Assembly (NCBI RefSeq): GCF_009176305.1
Contig: NZ_BLAJ01000017.1
Span: forward strand, 1 to 64,000
Direction: 5' to 3'
Source: Martinezella dioscoreae
Lineage (GTDB): Bacteria > Pseudomonadota > Alphaproteobacteria > Rhizobiales > Rhizobiaceae
Length of the DNA: 64,000 nt
In this document: one piece after another, positions 54,378-62,426 of the stretch
How positions within the stretch are numbered: position 1 is the stretch's first letter
Layout of the letters: the number at the start of each line of letters is the position of its first letter
The notes under the pieces: model-generated
What the model was told of the DNA's origin: nothing
What the model saw: the letters and a program-made list of their open reading frames with translations, nothing else
Database searches by the model: none
Translations under genes and position numbers: made by a program

Positions 54378-55658
54378 AGCGCTGCGCGCTTCATTCTCGG
54401 CGATATAATTGCGCGTCAGCGGAATGATGTCATTTCGCTTGGCGATCTGGATCTGGAAGACGACGAGATCCTCGTAGCGGAAGGCGGCCTCCGCCGTCGA
54501 AAGATAATATTCCCACATACGGCAGAAGCGCTCGTCGTAGAGCTTGGCGGCTTCATCCCAGCGCGCCATGAAACGCTCCCGCCATGCCTCCAGCGTCTTG
54601 GCATAGTGCAGCCGCAGCACCTCGACATCGGTGATGGCAAGCCCCGCCGCCTCGATCTCCGGCACGATCTCCGACAGGGCCGGAATATAACCGCCTGGAA
54701 AGATGTATTTGTCGAGCCACGGCGTGGTGAAGCCCGGTGTCGCCGAACAGCCGATAGTGTGCAGCACCATGATGCCGTCATCCTCCAGCAGCTCAGCACA
54801 CTTGCGGAAGAAGGTGCGATAGGACGCAAGCCCGACATGCTCGAACATGCCGACGGAAACGATCCTGTCGAAGCGGCCGGTCAGGCTGCGATAGTCCCTC
54901 AGCGCAAATTGCACCTCAGCCGGCGTTCCCCTGGCCCTGTCGGCAACCCGCTTGGAGGCATAGTCGTGCTGCTCCTCTGACAGGGTCACGCCGAGCACGT
55001 AACCGCCCGGCGCATGTTCGGCCATATGCAGCGCGAGGCCGCCCCAGCCGCAGCCGATATCGAGGATGCTGTTGTTCGGCTCGATCAAAAGCTTGGCGGC
55101 GAGATGCCGCTTCTTGGCGATCTGCGCGTCGTCAAGCGATTGGTCGGCATGCTCGAAATAGGCGCAGGAATATTGCCGGTCCGGATCGAGGAAGAGCTCG
55201 TAGAGCCGGCCGTCGAGATCGTAATGATGGGCGACATTGGCTTTCGAGCGCCCGGGCAGGTTACGATGGCGGAAGATCCTGAGCTTGGTCCGGATATGAT
55301 CGATGATGCGGGCAATAAGGGGGTGGGTGCTGTTCTGCCCCTCACGCAGCATCATCGCCACGAAATCGTAAAGCGTGCCGCATTCGACAATAAAGCGACC
55401 ATCCATATAGAGTTCGCCCAGCCGCTTATCGGCGTCGATGAGGAGTGCCCATTCAGCACGGTCATCGGTGAAACGGACATGGACCGGCGCACCCGTGCCG
55501 TCGCCGAAGGTCAGCACACGGCCGCTGGCCGTCGTCACGGTCAGCGCGCCCCGCGTGACGATGGAGGAAAGTCCACGCTTCAGGCACCAGTCGACAAGGC
55601 TGGAGAAAATGGCGGGGGTTTTGCCCTTGGGGCGGTTGTCAGCTTGCATGTTGGACAT
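54318..55658 (-). CDS. Cyclopropane-fatty-acyl-phospholipid synthase-like methyltransferase
   Basis: A 446-residue SAM-dependent methyltransferase of the CFA synthase family, ninth and last gene of the operon. SAM site: NSILDIGCGWGGLALHMAE (about residues 198-216); the family's VSVGMFEHVG and FPGGYIPALSEIVPE are present. The N-terminal domain is that of CFA synthases. About 60 residues longer than E. coli Cfa. The last 20 codons overlap the end of mipA. I chose the ATG at 55658 with aagga six bases upstream; a GTG at 55661 overlaps the upstream gene stop. Substrate lipid unknown. Confidence 0.88.
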   Translation of the reverse strand: MSNMQADNRPKGKTPAIFSSLVDWCLKRGLSSIVTRGALTVTTASGRVLTFGDGTGAPVHVRFTDDRAEWALLIDADKRLGELYMDGRFIVECGTLYDFVAMMLREGQNSTHPLIARIIDHIRTKLRIFRHRNLPGRSKANVAHHYDLDGRLYELFLDPDRQYSCAYFEHADQSLDDAQIAKKRHLAAKLLIEPNNSILDIGCGWGGLALHMAEHAPGGYVLGVTLSEEQHDYASKRVADRARGTPAEVQFALRDYRSLTGRFDRIVSVGMFEHVGLASYRTFFRKCAELLEDDGIMVLHTIGCSATPGFTTPWLDKYIFPGGYIPALSEIVPEIEAAGLAITDVEVLRLHYAKTLEAWRERFMARWDEAAKLYDERFCRMWEYYLSTAEAAFRYEDLVVFQIQIAKRNDIIPLTRNYIAENEARSASKLDVEGSIERKADDVLVG

Positions 55659-56089
55659 CACCTATCCTTACCGGTCCCCGTACGCAGTTCCTCCTGCTTC
55701 GGCTCCAATTCCTCATGATGCTCCTCCGTCTCGACACCGGCGCCTGCAATCAGCCAGACGCCCGTCAGGATCAAGCCGCTGCCGACCATCTGCAGGGCGA
55801 CCACCCGCTCGCCGAAGACGAACCAGCCGGTCGCGACGATCAGCACATAGCTGATGCCCGTCAGCGGAAAGGCACGGCTTAGATCGAGCTCAGCCAGCAC
55901 ATTCATCCAGATGAAGAAGCCGACGATCTCGATGGCGATAGCCACCAATATCCATGGAGAGGAGAGAGCCTGCCACAGCCATGCCTGCATGCCTTCATCG
56001 TGCAATTGCCCGGCACCGAGCTTGATGAGGACTTGGTACAGGGTGCTCAACACCGGCACGGCAAGCCAGAAAAACCGCATATTGGGCAT
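55658..56089 (-). CDS. Small EamA/SMR-type membrane protein (first of a pair)
   Basis: A 143-residue four-helix protein of the SMR/EamA fold (half of an EamA repeat pair). Helices: FFWLAVPVLSTLYQVLIKLG, SPWILVAIAIEIVGFFIWMNV, FPLTGISYVLIVATGWFVFGE, LQMVGSGLILTGVWLIAGAG. The tail is very Glu-rich (EEHHEELEPKQEELRTG). The FPLTGISY and GERV elements resemble ArnE/ArnF. With the second SMR protein (58892-59245) it may form a heterodimer. Its start overlaps the GNAT-like gene stop by one base (TAATG). Confidence 0.85.
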   Translation of the reverse strand: MPNMRFFWLAVPVLSTLYQVLIKLGAGQLHDEGMQAWLWQALSSPWILVAIAIEIVGFFIWMNVLAELDLSRAFPLTGISYVLIVATGWFVFGERVVALQMVGSGLILTGVWLIAGAGVETEEHHEELEPKQEELRTGTGKDR

Positions 56090-57237
56090 TACGCATCCGC
56101 CTCGTCTGTCGAGAACAGCGGCGATACCAGTCGCAGCACACTCTGAAGCAAGGGATTGCGATGGTGAAAATACATCGCATTGGCGGTCAGCCTGCTGCCG
56201 AGGCGCACCTTGTTTGCATAGTGAGCCTGCCCGCTCTGATAACGACCCAGGCCGTTCTCCAGGCAGTAACGCAGATTGGTAAACCAGCTGATGAAATAGA
56301 GATTATAGGGCCGGCCCTTTTCCCCATCCATGCAGAAGAACTTGTCGATAGCCACGCGCTCGTTATGCACGATCAGATTGGCGGCAAGCAGCTTGTCCTC
56401 GACGAAATAGAAGGCGCAGAAAGATCGGCCGGGCATATGGGCGAGAATGCCCTGGAAATAGGCAGGAGTCAGCTCCTCGAACTGCCATTCGCTGCGATTG
56501 CGCGTATCATGATAGAGCGCCATCACCTGAGGCAGGAACTCGCCGAAATCCGTCCGCATCTCCACCCTGACCTGGTCGAAGGATTTCATCTTGCGGCGCA
56601 TATCCTTGCGGGTGCCAGCCGAAAGCCTGGCGAGATATTCGTCGATCGTCTTGAAATCGATGTCGAGCCACGCCGTCGGAAGAGCGCCGATCGAGGCATA
56701 GCCGCGCGCGGCAAACAGATCGCCGAACTCGGCCGAAGCCTGCTCCGGGATATCCTTGAGACCAATCAGCGCACACCGCTCCGTCACGGCAACCTGCTCG
56801 AAGAAGGACAACATCTCCGTCAGCAGGACGCGACGACGCTCCTGCGGGATGTCGGGATGAAAGCCGATCGCACCGGTCTCGGTGCAGGGCGATCCCAAAC
56901 ATGCAAGGCGCAGCTTCAGAAAACCTGGAAAATATCGCTGCACCCTGCGCACGGATCGACGCAGGAATCCCTCATCCAGCGTCGTATCGAGAGCGTAGAG
57001 GCAGACAAAGGCCGGCATGGCGACGCTCACGCGCCCACCCTCCGTAACGGTGATATAGCGCCATTCGAACCCTTCGAGGCCGGCTTTCTCGATCGCCAGC
57101 AGGCAATCATAATCCTCGACGTCATTCGGGAAGCATGCATTCCATGCGTCGCGGCCGATAGCGCGGATGCTGAAGTGAACTTCGGCCACCGGGTCACCCA
57201 TCGACTGCGGTACGATTTTAAGCAGCGGCTGCGACAT
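56089..57237 (-). CDS. GNAT/FemAB-like acyltransferase
   Basis: A 382-residue protein with a GNAT/BioF2-type (FemAB-like) fold. The C-terminal half has the typical helix RLSAGTRKDMRRKMKSFDQV (about 206-225), then FCAFYFVEDKLLAANLIVHN and GLGRYQSGQAHYANKVRLGS, a family-like tail. No membrane segment. An aminoacyl or acyl transfer to an amine is the usual role of such folds; substrates are unknown. I chose the ATG at 57237 (MSQPLLKIVP) with gagg six bases upstream; it overlaps the upstream hydrolase by 20 bases. Confidence 0.82.
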   Translation of the reverse strand: MSQPLLKIVPQSMGDPVAEVHFSIRAIGRDAWNACFPNDVEDYDCLLAIEKAGLEGFEWRYITVTEGGRVSVAMPAFVCLYALDTTLDEGFLRRSVRRVQRYFPGFLKLRLACLGSPCTETGAIGFHPDIPQERRRVLLTEMLSFFEQVAVTERCALIGLKDIPEQASAEFGDLFAARGYASIGALPTAWLDIDFKTIDEYLARLSAGTRKDMRRKMKSFDQVRVEMRTDFGEFLPQVMALYHDTRNRSEWQFEELTPAYFQGILAHMPGRSFCAFYFVEDKLLAANLIVHNERVAIDKFFCMDGEKGRPYNLYFISWFTNLRYCLENGLGRYQSGQAHYANKVRLGSRLTANAMYFHHRNPLLQSVLRLVSPLFSTDEADA

Positions 57238-58033
57238 GACGCGCCTCGAAGAAGTCGGCCGTGAAATCGGCCACCTGCCGATGCTGCCGGTCGACATGGA
57301 TCATATGATAGCTGTCCGTGATCCATTTCAGCTCATGCGGAGCACCGATATGCTCGGAAATATAGCGGGCATGCTTCGGGCTGGCGAGATCGTCGTCCTC
57401 GGCATGCAGGATCAGCGTCGGCGTCTGCATCTGCGGCAGCAGGCTGCGAAGCGTCTTACCCAGCCGATGCATCTCGACCAGGCCCTTGCCTGGGAATTTT
57501 TCCAGAACCCCTTCGCTCGCCATGCCTTCGATCAGCCGGCGCATGCGCTCGTCCTTGATCCCGAGCGAGGTGGTCTCGCTGAAGCTCAGCCGGTCGAGGA
57601 ATGGAACGCGCGACAGCCAGCCAATCTGCGAGGCCAGCAGCGGATAATAGAAGGGAACGTCCCAGCCGTCGTAACTGAAGCAAGGCGAATAGATCGCCAC
57701 CGCGCCGATGGTCTTCTTCTGCTGTTCGGCAGCCAGCATAGCGAGCTTGCCACCGACGCAGATGCCAGCGGCAAATACCTCCTGCGTTCTGGATGCCAGC
57801 AGCTCCGACGCTTCGACGACCGAGGCGAGCCAGTCTTCCCAGCGGGTCTGGCGCAACGTCTTCGCATCGACGCCGTGGCCCGCCAGCAGCGGTGCATAGA
57901 CGCTGTAGCCCCTGCGATTGAGATGCCGAGCCACCAGTTTCATTTCGGCAGGCGCGCCTGTCAGTCCGTGGACCAGAAGGACGCCCTTGCCATTTGAGCC
58001 CTCCATGAAGAAGCTCAATTCATCAGCTTTCAT
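57218..58033 (-). CDS. Alpha/beta hydrolase with Cys at the nucleophile position
   Basis: A 271-residue alpha/beta hydrolase, closest in layout to carboxylesterases of the Est30 type. LLVHGLTGAPAEM is the oxyanion-hole region. At the nucleophile elbow, residues 90-95 read GICVGG: Cys92 stands where most members have Ser. The acid is in HAEDDDLASP (Asp214) and the His in SYHMIHVDR (His243). So the fold and triad are intact but the nucleophile is Cys, as in dienelactone hydrolases. I chose the ATG at 58033 (ggag seven bases upstream). It overlaps the desaturase gene by 11 bases. Confidence 0.87.
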   Translation of the reverse strand: MKADELSFFMEGSNGKGVLLVHGLTGAPAEMKLVARHLNRRGYSVYAPLLAGHGVDAKTLRQTRWEDWLASVVEASELLASRTQEVFAAGICVGGKLAMLAAEQQKKTIGAVAIYSPCFSYDGWDVPFYYPLLASQIGWLSRVPFLDRLSFSETTSLGIKDERMRRLIEGMASEGVLEKFPGKGLVEMHRLGKTLRSLLPQMQTPTLILHAEDDDLASPKHARYISEHIGAPHELKWITDSYHMIHVDRQHRQVADFTADFFEARHVAAAA

Positions 58034-58895
58034 GAGATAGCTCCGACTGCCGGTTTTCCTTGGCCATGAAGCCAAGCGCATGGCAGGTGCTGATCACATG
58101 CGTGCCGTTCTTTTCCTGCTCTTCCTTGATCTGCTCGTGCAGCGCCTGCAGCTTCGTCCAGTGGGTACGGGGACGATAATGGTGCTCGGCGTGATAGCCA
58201 TTGCCGAACCAGAGCCAGTTGTAGAAAGGCTTGTGACTCGAAACGCCCCAGGCGATCGGCTCGTCCGGATCGCCGTTCAGATGCTCGTAATAGCCGTTCA
58301 GCGACGACAGGCAATTGCCGATATAGTAGAACGGCACGAAGAACAGCACCGCCTTCCAATCGTAGATCAGCGCGACCGCGGCAAGCCCCAAGAAGAAATA
58401 GAGCTCGAAACGCCCCCAAGCCGCATCGAAGGGGCGGTTGCGGGCAATCGCCTTGTGAATGTCGCCAAGGCTGTCCCGGAAGAAGCTCAGGAACGTATAG
58501 GACCAGACGTTTTCCGGTTGGCCGTCGCGGCCATAGCGATAGATCGAGAGCATGTCGATCGTCTCGCCCTTTTCATTCGGACGGTCGCTATTGCCCGAAT
58601 GATGGCGCATATGCACCCAATGATAATAGGTCTGCGAAAAACCAATCACGACCGACTCCAGAAGACTGAAGCCGTAGTTCATCCAGCGCGGCTTGAAATA
58701 GGGCGTGTGGATGAAATTGTGCGATATGCTGTTGATGTTCCAGGAGATCGAAATGGCATAAAGGCAGCCGAGAATGGCCGAGAGCCAAAGTGGCCGGCTT
58801 TCGAAGCCGACGATCAGATAGACGTCGAAGGCGAGATGGGCGACGGCGGCAAGCACCGGTGCCAGATCCCATCGGGTGTGCGCAAAGATTTTCAT
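58023..58895 (-). CDS. Fatty acid desaturase/hydroxylase (membrane di-iron)
   Basis: A 290-residue membrane-bound di-iron enzyme of the fatty-acid desaturase superfamily. Three His boxes are visible: HNFIH (59-63), HMRHH (95-99) and HAEHH (235-239), and helices occupy about residues 10-55 and 165-195. It could desaturate or hydroxylate an acyl chain; relatives include ornithine-lipid hydroxylases, but no close match is claimed. I chose the ATG at 58895 (MKIFAHTRW), overlapping the second SMR gene by four bases (ATGA). Confidence 0.87.
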   Translation of the reverse strand: MKIFAHTRWDLAPVLAAVAHLAFDVYLIVGFESRPLWLSAILGCLYAISISWNINSISHNFIHTPYFKPRWMNYGFSLLESVVIGFSQTYYHWVHMRHHSGNSDRPNEKGETIDMLSIYRYGRDGQPENVWSYTFLSFFRDSLGDIHKAIARNRPFDAAWGRFELYFFLGLAAVALIYDWKAVLFFVPFYYIGNCLSSLNGYYEHLNGDPDEPIAWGVSSHKPFYNWLWFGNGYHAEHHYRPRTHWTKLQALHEQIKEEQEKNGTHVISTCHALGFMAKENRQSELSHES

Positions 58896-59245
58896 AGTCC
58901 TGTAACTCCCACGCAAACCACACCGGCGGTGACGAGAAACACGCCCGTCGCGTGGCGCAGGTTGATGTTTTCCTTGAAGATGACGGCGCCGGCGAGCACG
59001 ATGACGACATAGCTCATCGCCATCAGCGGAAAGGCGATGGTCAGTGGCACGTGCTCCAGAACGGCCGTCCAGGCGAAAAGCTCCACGGCCCAGAGCAGAA
59101 TGCCGAGCCAGGTGACCGGTTTTGCCAGCGCCTTAAAGGGGGCGTTTTCACTGGCGGATTGCTTGAAGCAGACTTCGCGGGCGGTTTCCGCGACCACGCA
59201 GAACAGGATGAGCCCAAGCATGGGAAGTGTCAGGCTGCCAGTCAT
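58892..59245 (-). CDS. Small EamA/SMR-type membrane protein (second of a pair)
   Basis: A 117-residue four-helix SMR/EamA half protein. Helices: LPMLGLILFCVVAETAREVC, WLGILLWAVELFAWTAVL, PLTIAFPLMAMSYVVIVLAG, TGVFLVTAGVVCVGVTGL. The AFPLMAMSYV and IFKENINLRH segments resemble ArnE. With the 143-residue partner it recalls the ArnE/ArnF heterodimeric flippase. It starts at ATG 59245 (ggag eight bases upstream) and overlaps the arginase-like gene by four bases. Confidence 0.87.
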   Translation of the reverse strand: MTGSLTLPMLGLILFCVVAETAREVCFKQSASENAPFKALAKPVTWLGILLWAVELFAWTAVLEHVPLTIAFPLMAMSYVVIVLAGAVIFKENINLRHATGVFLVTAGVVCVGVTGL

Positions 59246-60195
59246 TGCATATACTCCGCCAGCACCTCCAGCAGGGCATGATTGGCCGCGCTGTTGATGT
59301 TTCTCATTGTTTCGGCACCCTGCCGCATACGCGGCTGATCGATGAAGATCTCCGCGCGCTTCATGAACTGTGTCCGAAGGCTGCCAGCATAACTCGGGGT
59401 CGAATAATCCCCGATGACATCGGCGCCGATAATGCGGTGACGGCTGCCGATTTCGCTGATGAGGGAGAGGAGATAGGGCAACCGCATGCGGCCCTGATCC
59501 CAATTGGTAACGGCATCGTCGGCGGCCAGCACGTCCTTATCGATCGTCACATAGACCGCCTCGGTGCGAATGCGGCTGAGCATATGGTCGATGAAATTTT
59601 CCTCGCCGATTTCGGCGATCGATTTCCAGTGCAGCGCACCTCTTTCCTGCCGGTAGCTGGCACCGGTGCCGTAATCGGCAAGTACGCGGCTCGGCGGATG
59701 TTCGTAAGGATAGAGTTCCAGCTTGCCGTCGGCAAGCCAGTGCAAATTGGCGCCCTTGCGCTCGGGACTGCGAAGATCATGGCTGCAGACGCCGATCGTG
59801 ATGACCTTCTGGATGCAGGGATTGGCAAGGGCGCGATTGACCCAGGAGCCGCAATGCATGCCGCCGTCGAATTTCACCCAATCCGGATGATTGTCGAAAT
59901 GGATCAGTGTGGCCGCACCGGATTGTCGCTCGAGTGCGCCATCGAGCAGCAAGGCCGTGACATGGTGGAAATCGCCGGAGCCCATGAAGCATAATTGCGG
60001 GTCCTTGCCGGTCGTCGGTCTGTTCTTGACGATCTCGCGACTGAGATCATCAAGGGCGCTCTGTTTGCTCCACAGCCGAACCTGTTGCCCCGCATTCTTG
60101 CCGAAATACTGGTGTGCGCCGGCAAATTTGCAGGCGCGCACAAAGTCAGGCTGCAACTCCAAAGCATCATCGAGATGAAGAAGCAGCAGCTGCAC
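59242..60195 (-). CDS. Arginase/agmatinase-fold protein, divergent
   Basis: A 317-residue protein of the ureohydrolase superfamily. Metal-binding elements are present in altered form: GSGDFHH (72-78) in place of GGDHS, HFDNHPD (99-105) for DAHxD, and TIDKDVL (217-223) for the SxDxDxxDP. So two Mn ions could bind, but the substrate pocket is probably different from arginase. I chose the GTG at 60195 (MQLLLLHLDD) because ccggag lies upstream with normal spacing; a GTG at 60216 would overlap the aminotransferase. Substrate unknown. Confidence 0.82.
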   Translation of the reverse strand: MQLLLLHLDDALELQPDFVRACKFAGAHQYFGKNAGQQVRLWSKQSALDDLSREIVKNRPTTGKDPQLCFMGSGDFHHVTALLLDGALERQSGAATLIHFDNHPDWVKFDGGMHCGSWVNRALANPCIQKVITIGVCSHDLRSPERKGANLHWLADGKLELYPYEHPPSRVLADYGTGASYRQERGALHWKSIAEIGEENFIDHMLSRIRTEAVYVTIDKDVLAADDAVTNWDQGRMRLPYLLSLISEIGSRHRIIGADVIGDYSTPSYAGSLRTQFMKRAEIFIDQPRMRQGAETMRNINSAANHALLEVLAEYMQ

Positions 60196-60199
60196 CGTC

Positions 60200-61618
60200 T
60201 TATCTCCGGGCAGCACGCGTCAGAAGCTGATCGAGCAGGGCAAGCGCCAGATCGATCTCTTCGCGGGTGATCAGCAGGTTCGGAGCGAAGGTGATGACGT
60301 TCTTGTGGTAGCCGCCGACATCGAGCACGAGGCCGTAGGTCCTGCCGCCGACCTGAAGGTCGCCCTTCATGCCTTCGTCGCACATCCAGTCCATCGTCGC
60401 CTTGTCCGGCGTGTAGCTGTCGTCCTTGCAGATTTCCATGCGCAGGGCGAGGCCGAGACCGTCGACTTCGCCGACGATGGCATGGCGCTTCTGCAACTGC
60501 TTCAGCCCGTCGAGGAAATGCGCGCCCTTTTCCATGATCGCAGCGCCGAAATCCTGCTCTTCCAGCATCTTCATCGTTTCGAGCGCGACAGCAGTCCCCA
60601 TCGGATTGCTGGCGAAGGTCGAATGCGTGGAGCCGGGCGGGAAAATCGTCGGGTTGATCAGCTCTTCGCGAGCCCAGACGCCGGAAAGCGGATTGAGGCC
60701 GTTGGTGATCGCCTTGCCGAAGATCAGCGCATCCGGCGAAACGCCGAAATGCTCGATCGACCAGAGCTTGCCGGTGCGGTAGACGCCCATCTGGATTTCG
60801 TCGACGACGAGCAGGATGCCGTGATCGTCGAGCACCTTCTTCAGTTCGACGAAGAAGTTCATCGGCGGAATGACGTAGCCGCCCGTGCCTTGGATCGGCT
60901 CGATATAGAAGGCCGCATATTCGGACTTGCCGGCCTTCGGGTCCCAGACGCCGTTATATTCGCTTTCGAACAGGCGGGCGAATTTCTGGACGCAGTAATG
61001 GCCATATTCTTCCTTCGACATGCCCTTCGGGCCGCGGAAGTAATAAGGGAACTCGATAAACTGCGCGCGATCGCCGAAATGGCCGTAGCGGCGGCGATAG
61101 CGGTAGCTCGAGGTGATCGCCGAGGCGCCGAGCGTGCGGCCGTGATAGCCGCCCTCGAAGGCGAACATCAGGCTCTTGCCGCCCGTATAGTTGCGCACGA
61201 GCTTCAGGGAATCCTCGACGGCCTGGGAGCCGCCGACGTTGAAGTGCACGCGACCCTTGTGACCGAACTTACGCTCGGCATCCTGGGCGATCATCGCCGC
61301 AAGCTCTACCTTCTCGCGATGCAGATATTGCGACGCGACCTGCGGGAGACGGTCGAGCTGGCGATGGGCGGCTTCGTTCAGGCGCTCGTTGCGATAGCCG
61401 AAATTGACGGCGGAGTACCACATCTGCAGATCGAGGAACGGTGTGCCGGTCCGATCGTAGACATAGGAGCCTTCGCATTCCTCGAAGAATTTGGGCTTAT
61501 TTGTGTAGTGAACCGTATCGCCATGGGAGCAATAGAGCTCCTCAAGAGCGCGCAATTCCTCTTCGGAGCGGACGGACTCGGTCTCGCCGCTGAAGGCTTC
61601 GGCTACATTCGTTTTCAT
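60200..61618 (-). CDS. Class III aminotransferase (PLP-dependent)
   Basis: A 472-residue fold-type I PLP enzyme of the omega-aminotransferase group (acetylornithine, GABA and diaminobutyrate types). VGGSQAVEDSLKLVRN binds the phosphate, FEGGYHGRTLGAS is the aromatic region, VVDEIQMGVYRTG has Asp273, and FGKAITNGLNPLSG carries the Schiff-base Lys302. It would install or remove a terminal amine. The start is ATG 61618, 20 bases after the HAD gene. The amino donor and substrate cannot be told. Confidence 0.92.
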   Translation of the reverse strand: MKTNVAEAFSGETESVRSEEELRALEELYCSHGDTVHYTNKPKFFEECEGSYVYDRTGTPFLDLQMWYSAVNFGYRNERLNEAAHRQLDRLPQVASQYLHREKVELAAMIAQDAERKFGHKGRVHFNVGGSQAVEDSLKLVRNYTGGKSLMFAFEGGYHGRTLGASAITSSYRYRRRYGHFGDRAQFIEFPYYFRGPKGMSKEEYGHYCVQKFARLFESEYNGVWDPKAGKSEYAAFYIEPIQGTGGYVIPPMNFFVELKKVLDDHGILLVVDEIQMGVYRTGKLWSIEHFGVSPDALIFGKAITNGLNPLSGVWAREELINPTIFPPGSTHSTFASNPMGTAVALETMKMLEEQDFGAAIMEKGAHFLDGLKQLQKRHAIVGEVDGLGLALRMEICKDDSYTPDKATMDWMCDEGMKGDLQVGGRTYGLVLDVGGYHKNVITFAPNLLITREEIDLALALLDQLLTRAARR

Positions 61619-61638
61619 TCAATGCCTCTTGGTCTGGT

Positions 61639-62322
61639 TCACGCCGTCTTGACTTGCGGCAGTGCACGGGAGCGTCGCTCGACGCTCGGGAGAACGGCTT
61701 CCATCTTTGGAAGCAGATCGGAGAAGTCTTCGAAGCCGACATAGGGAATGCCGTTTTCCTCGCAGTAATCGACAAGCTTGGCCTTGGCGAAAACGAGGTC
61801 GACCTTGTCGGAAACACAAAAGTCGCTACGCCCGTCGCCGATATAGACGTGCAGGTCGCTGCTATCGACGACGCGGCATTTGCAGACACCGGCTCCGGAT
61901 ACGCAGCCCGTCGCCGTAAACGGCGGAAACAGCGAATAGGATTCGCGGCCCTGTGAAACGCTGCAGGTCAGCACATTGGCGACGATCGGCAGACCCTCGA
62001 TGCCGTGACGCGCCAGGATGCGCCGGATGAAATAGTCCACACCATCGCTGACGATCGTGACAGGCAATTCGTCGCGGCGGCAAAAGGACAGGAAACTCTC
62101 GAAGCCCGAATCGATCGACAGCGTGTCGAGAAACCGGTCGAGCTCGCCCCGGCTTGCCTGGATGAGAGCGATCTGCCGGCGCATGCATTCACCAGAGCCG
62201 ATCAGCCCCTGCTTCCACAGCTGCTCGATATCTTCCCACTCGGGGCCGGCGAAACGGGACAACACCATATCCGTCGCGTCTTCGATGGATATGGTTCCAT
62301 CAAAATCGCAAAACACCTGCAT
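61639..62322 (-). CDS. HAD-family phosphatase (MtnX/SerB-like)
   Basis: A 227-residue HAD-IB phosphatase. Motif I FCDFDGTISIED (Asp6 and Asp8), motif II VTIVSDGVDYF, motif IV YIGDGRSDFCVSDK. The cap is small and helical, as in MtnX (HK-MTPenyl-1-P phosphatase) and phosphoserine phosphatases. In this context it may remove a phosphate from a pathway intermediate; its substrate is not known. It is the first gene of the operon; four 11-base direct repeats precede it and a gaagggg ribosome site lies before the ATG. Confidence 0.87.
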   Translation of the reverse strand: MQVFCDFDGTISIEDATDMVLSRFAGPEWEDIEQLWKQGLIGSGECMRRQIALIQASRGELDRFLDTLSIDSGFESFLSFCRRDELPVTIVSDGVDYFIRRILARHGIEGLPIVANVLTCSVSQGRESYSLFPPFTATGCVSGAGVCKCRVVDSSDLHVYIGDGRSDFCVSDKVDLVFAKAKLVDYCEENGIPYVGFEDFSDLLPKMEAVLPSVERRSRALPQVKTA

Positions 62323-62367
62323 GAAATACCCCTTCGCCTAATCCTAAGTTGCGTCTAACAACCTGAG

Positions 62368-62411
62368 ATGAGCCGGGCATGAGCGGAAAATGATGCGAAA
62401 ATGAAAAACGA
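62368..62411. promoter_or_regulatory. Four tandem 11-bp direct repeats upstream of the nine-gene operon
   Basis: On the plus strand the repeats read atgagccgggc (62368), atgagcggaaa (62379), atgatgcgaaa (62390) and atgaaaaacga (62401), with exact 11-base spacing. On the transcribed strand they are CAT-N5-GCT-like boxes 46-90 bases before the HAD start, and a taggat box lies downstream. This is the layout expected for an OmpR-family regulator site, consistent with the regulator genes next door. Confidence 0.65.
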
Positions 62412-62426
62412 CGAGGCGTTGTACTT

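Noticed and set aside
60305..61744. Plus-strand frame of 479 codons opposite the aminotransferase
   Set aside because: Shadow frame; the aminotransferase has all PLP-site motifs.
54318..62322. The nine-gene operon as a siderophore or sphingolipid cluster
   Set aside because: No NIS or NRPS synthetase, no serine palmitoyltransferase-type enzyme and no siderophore receptor are seen.
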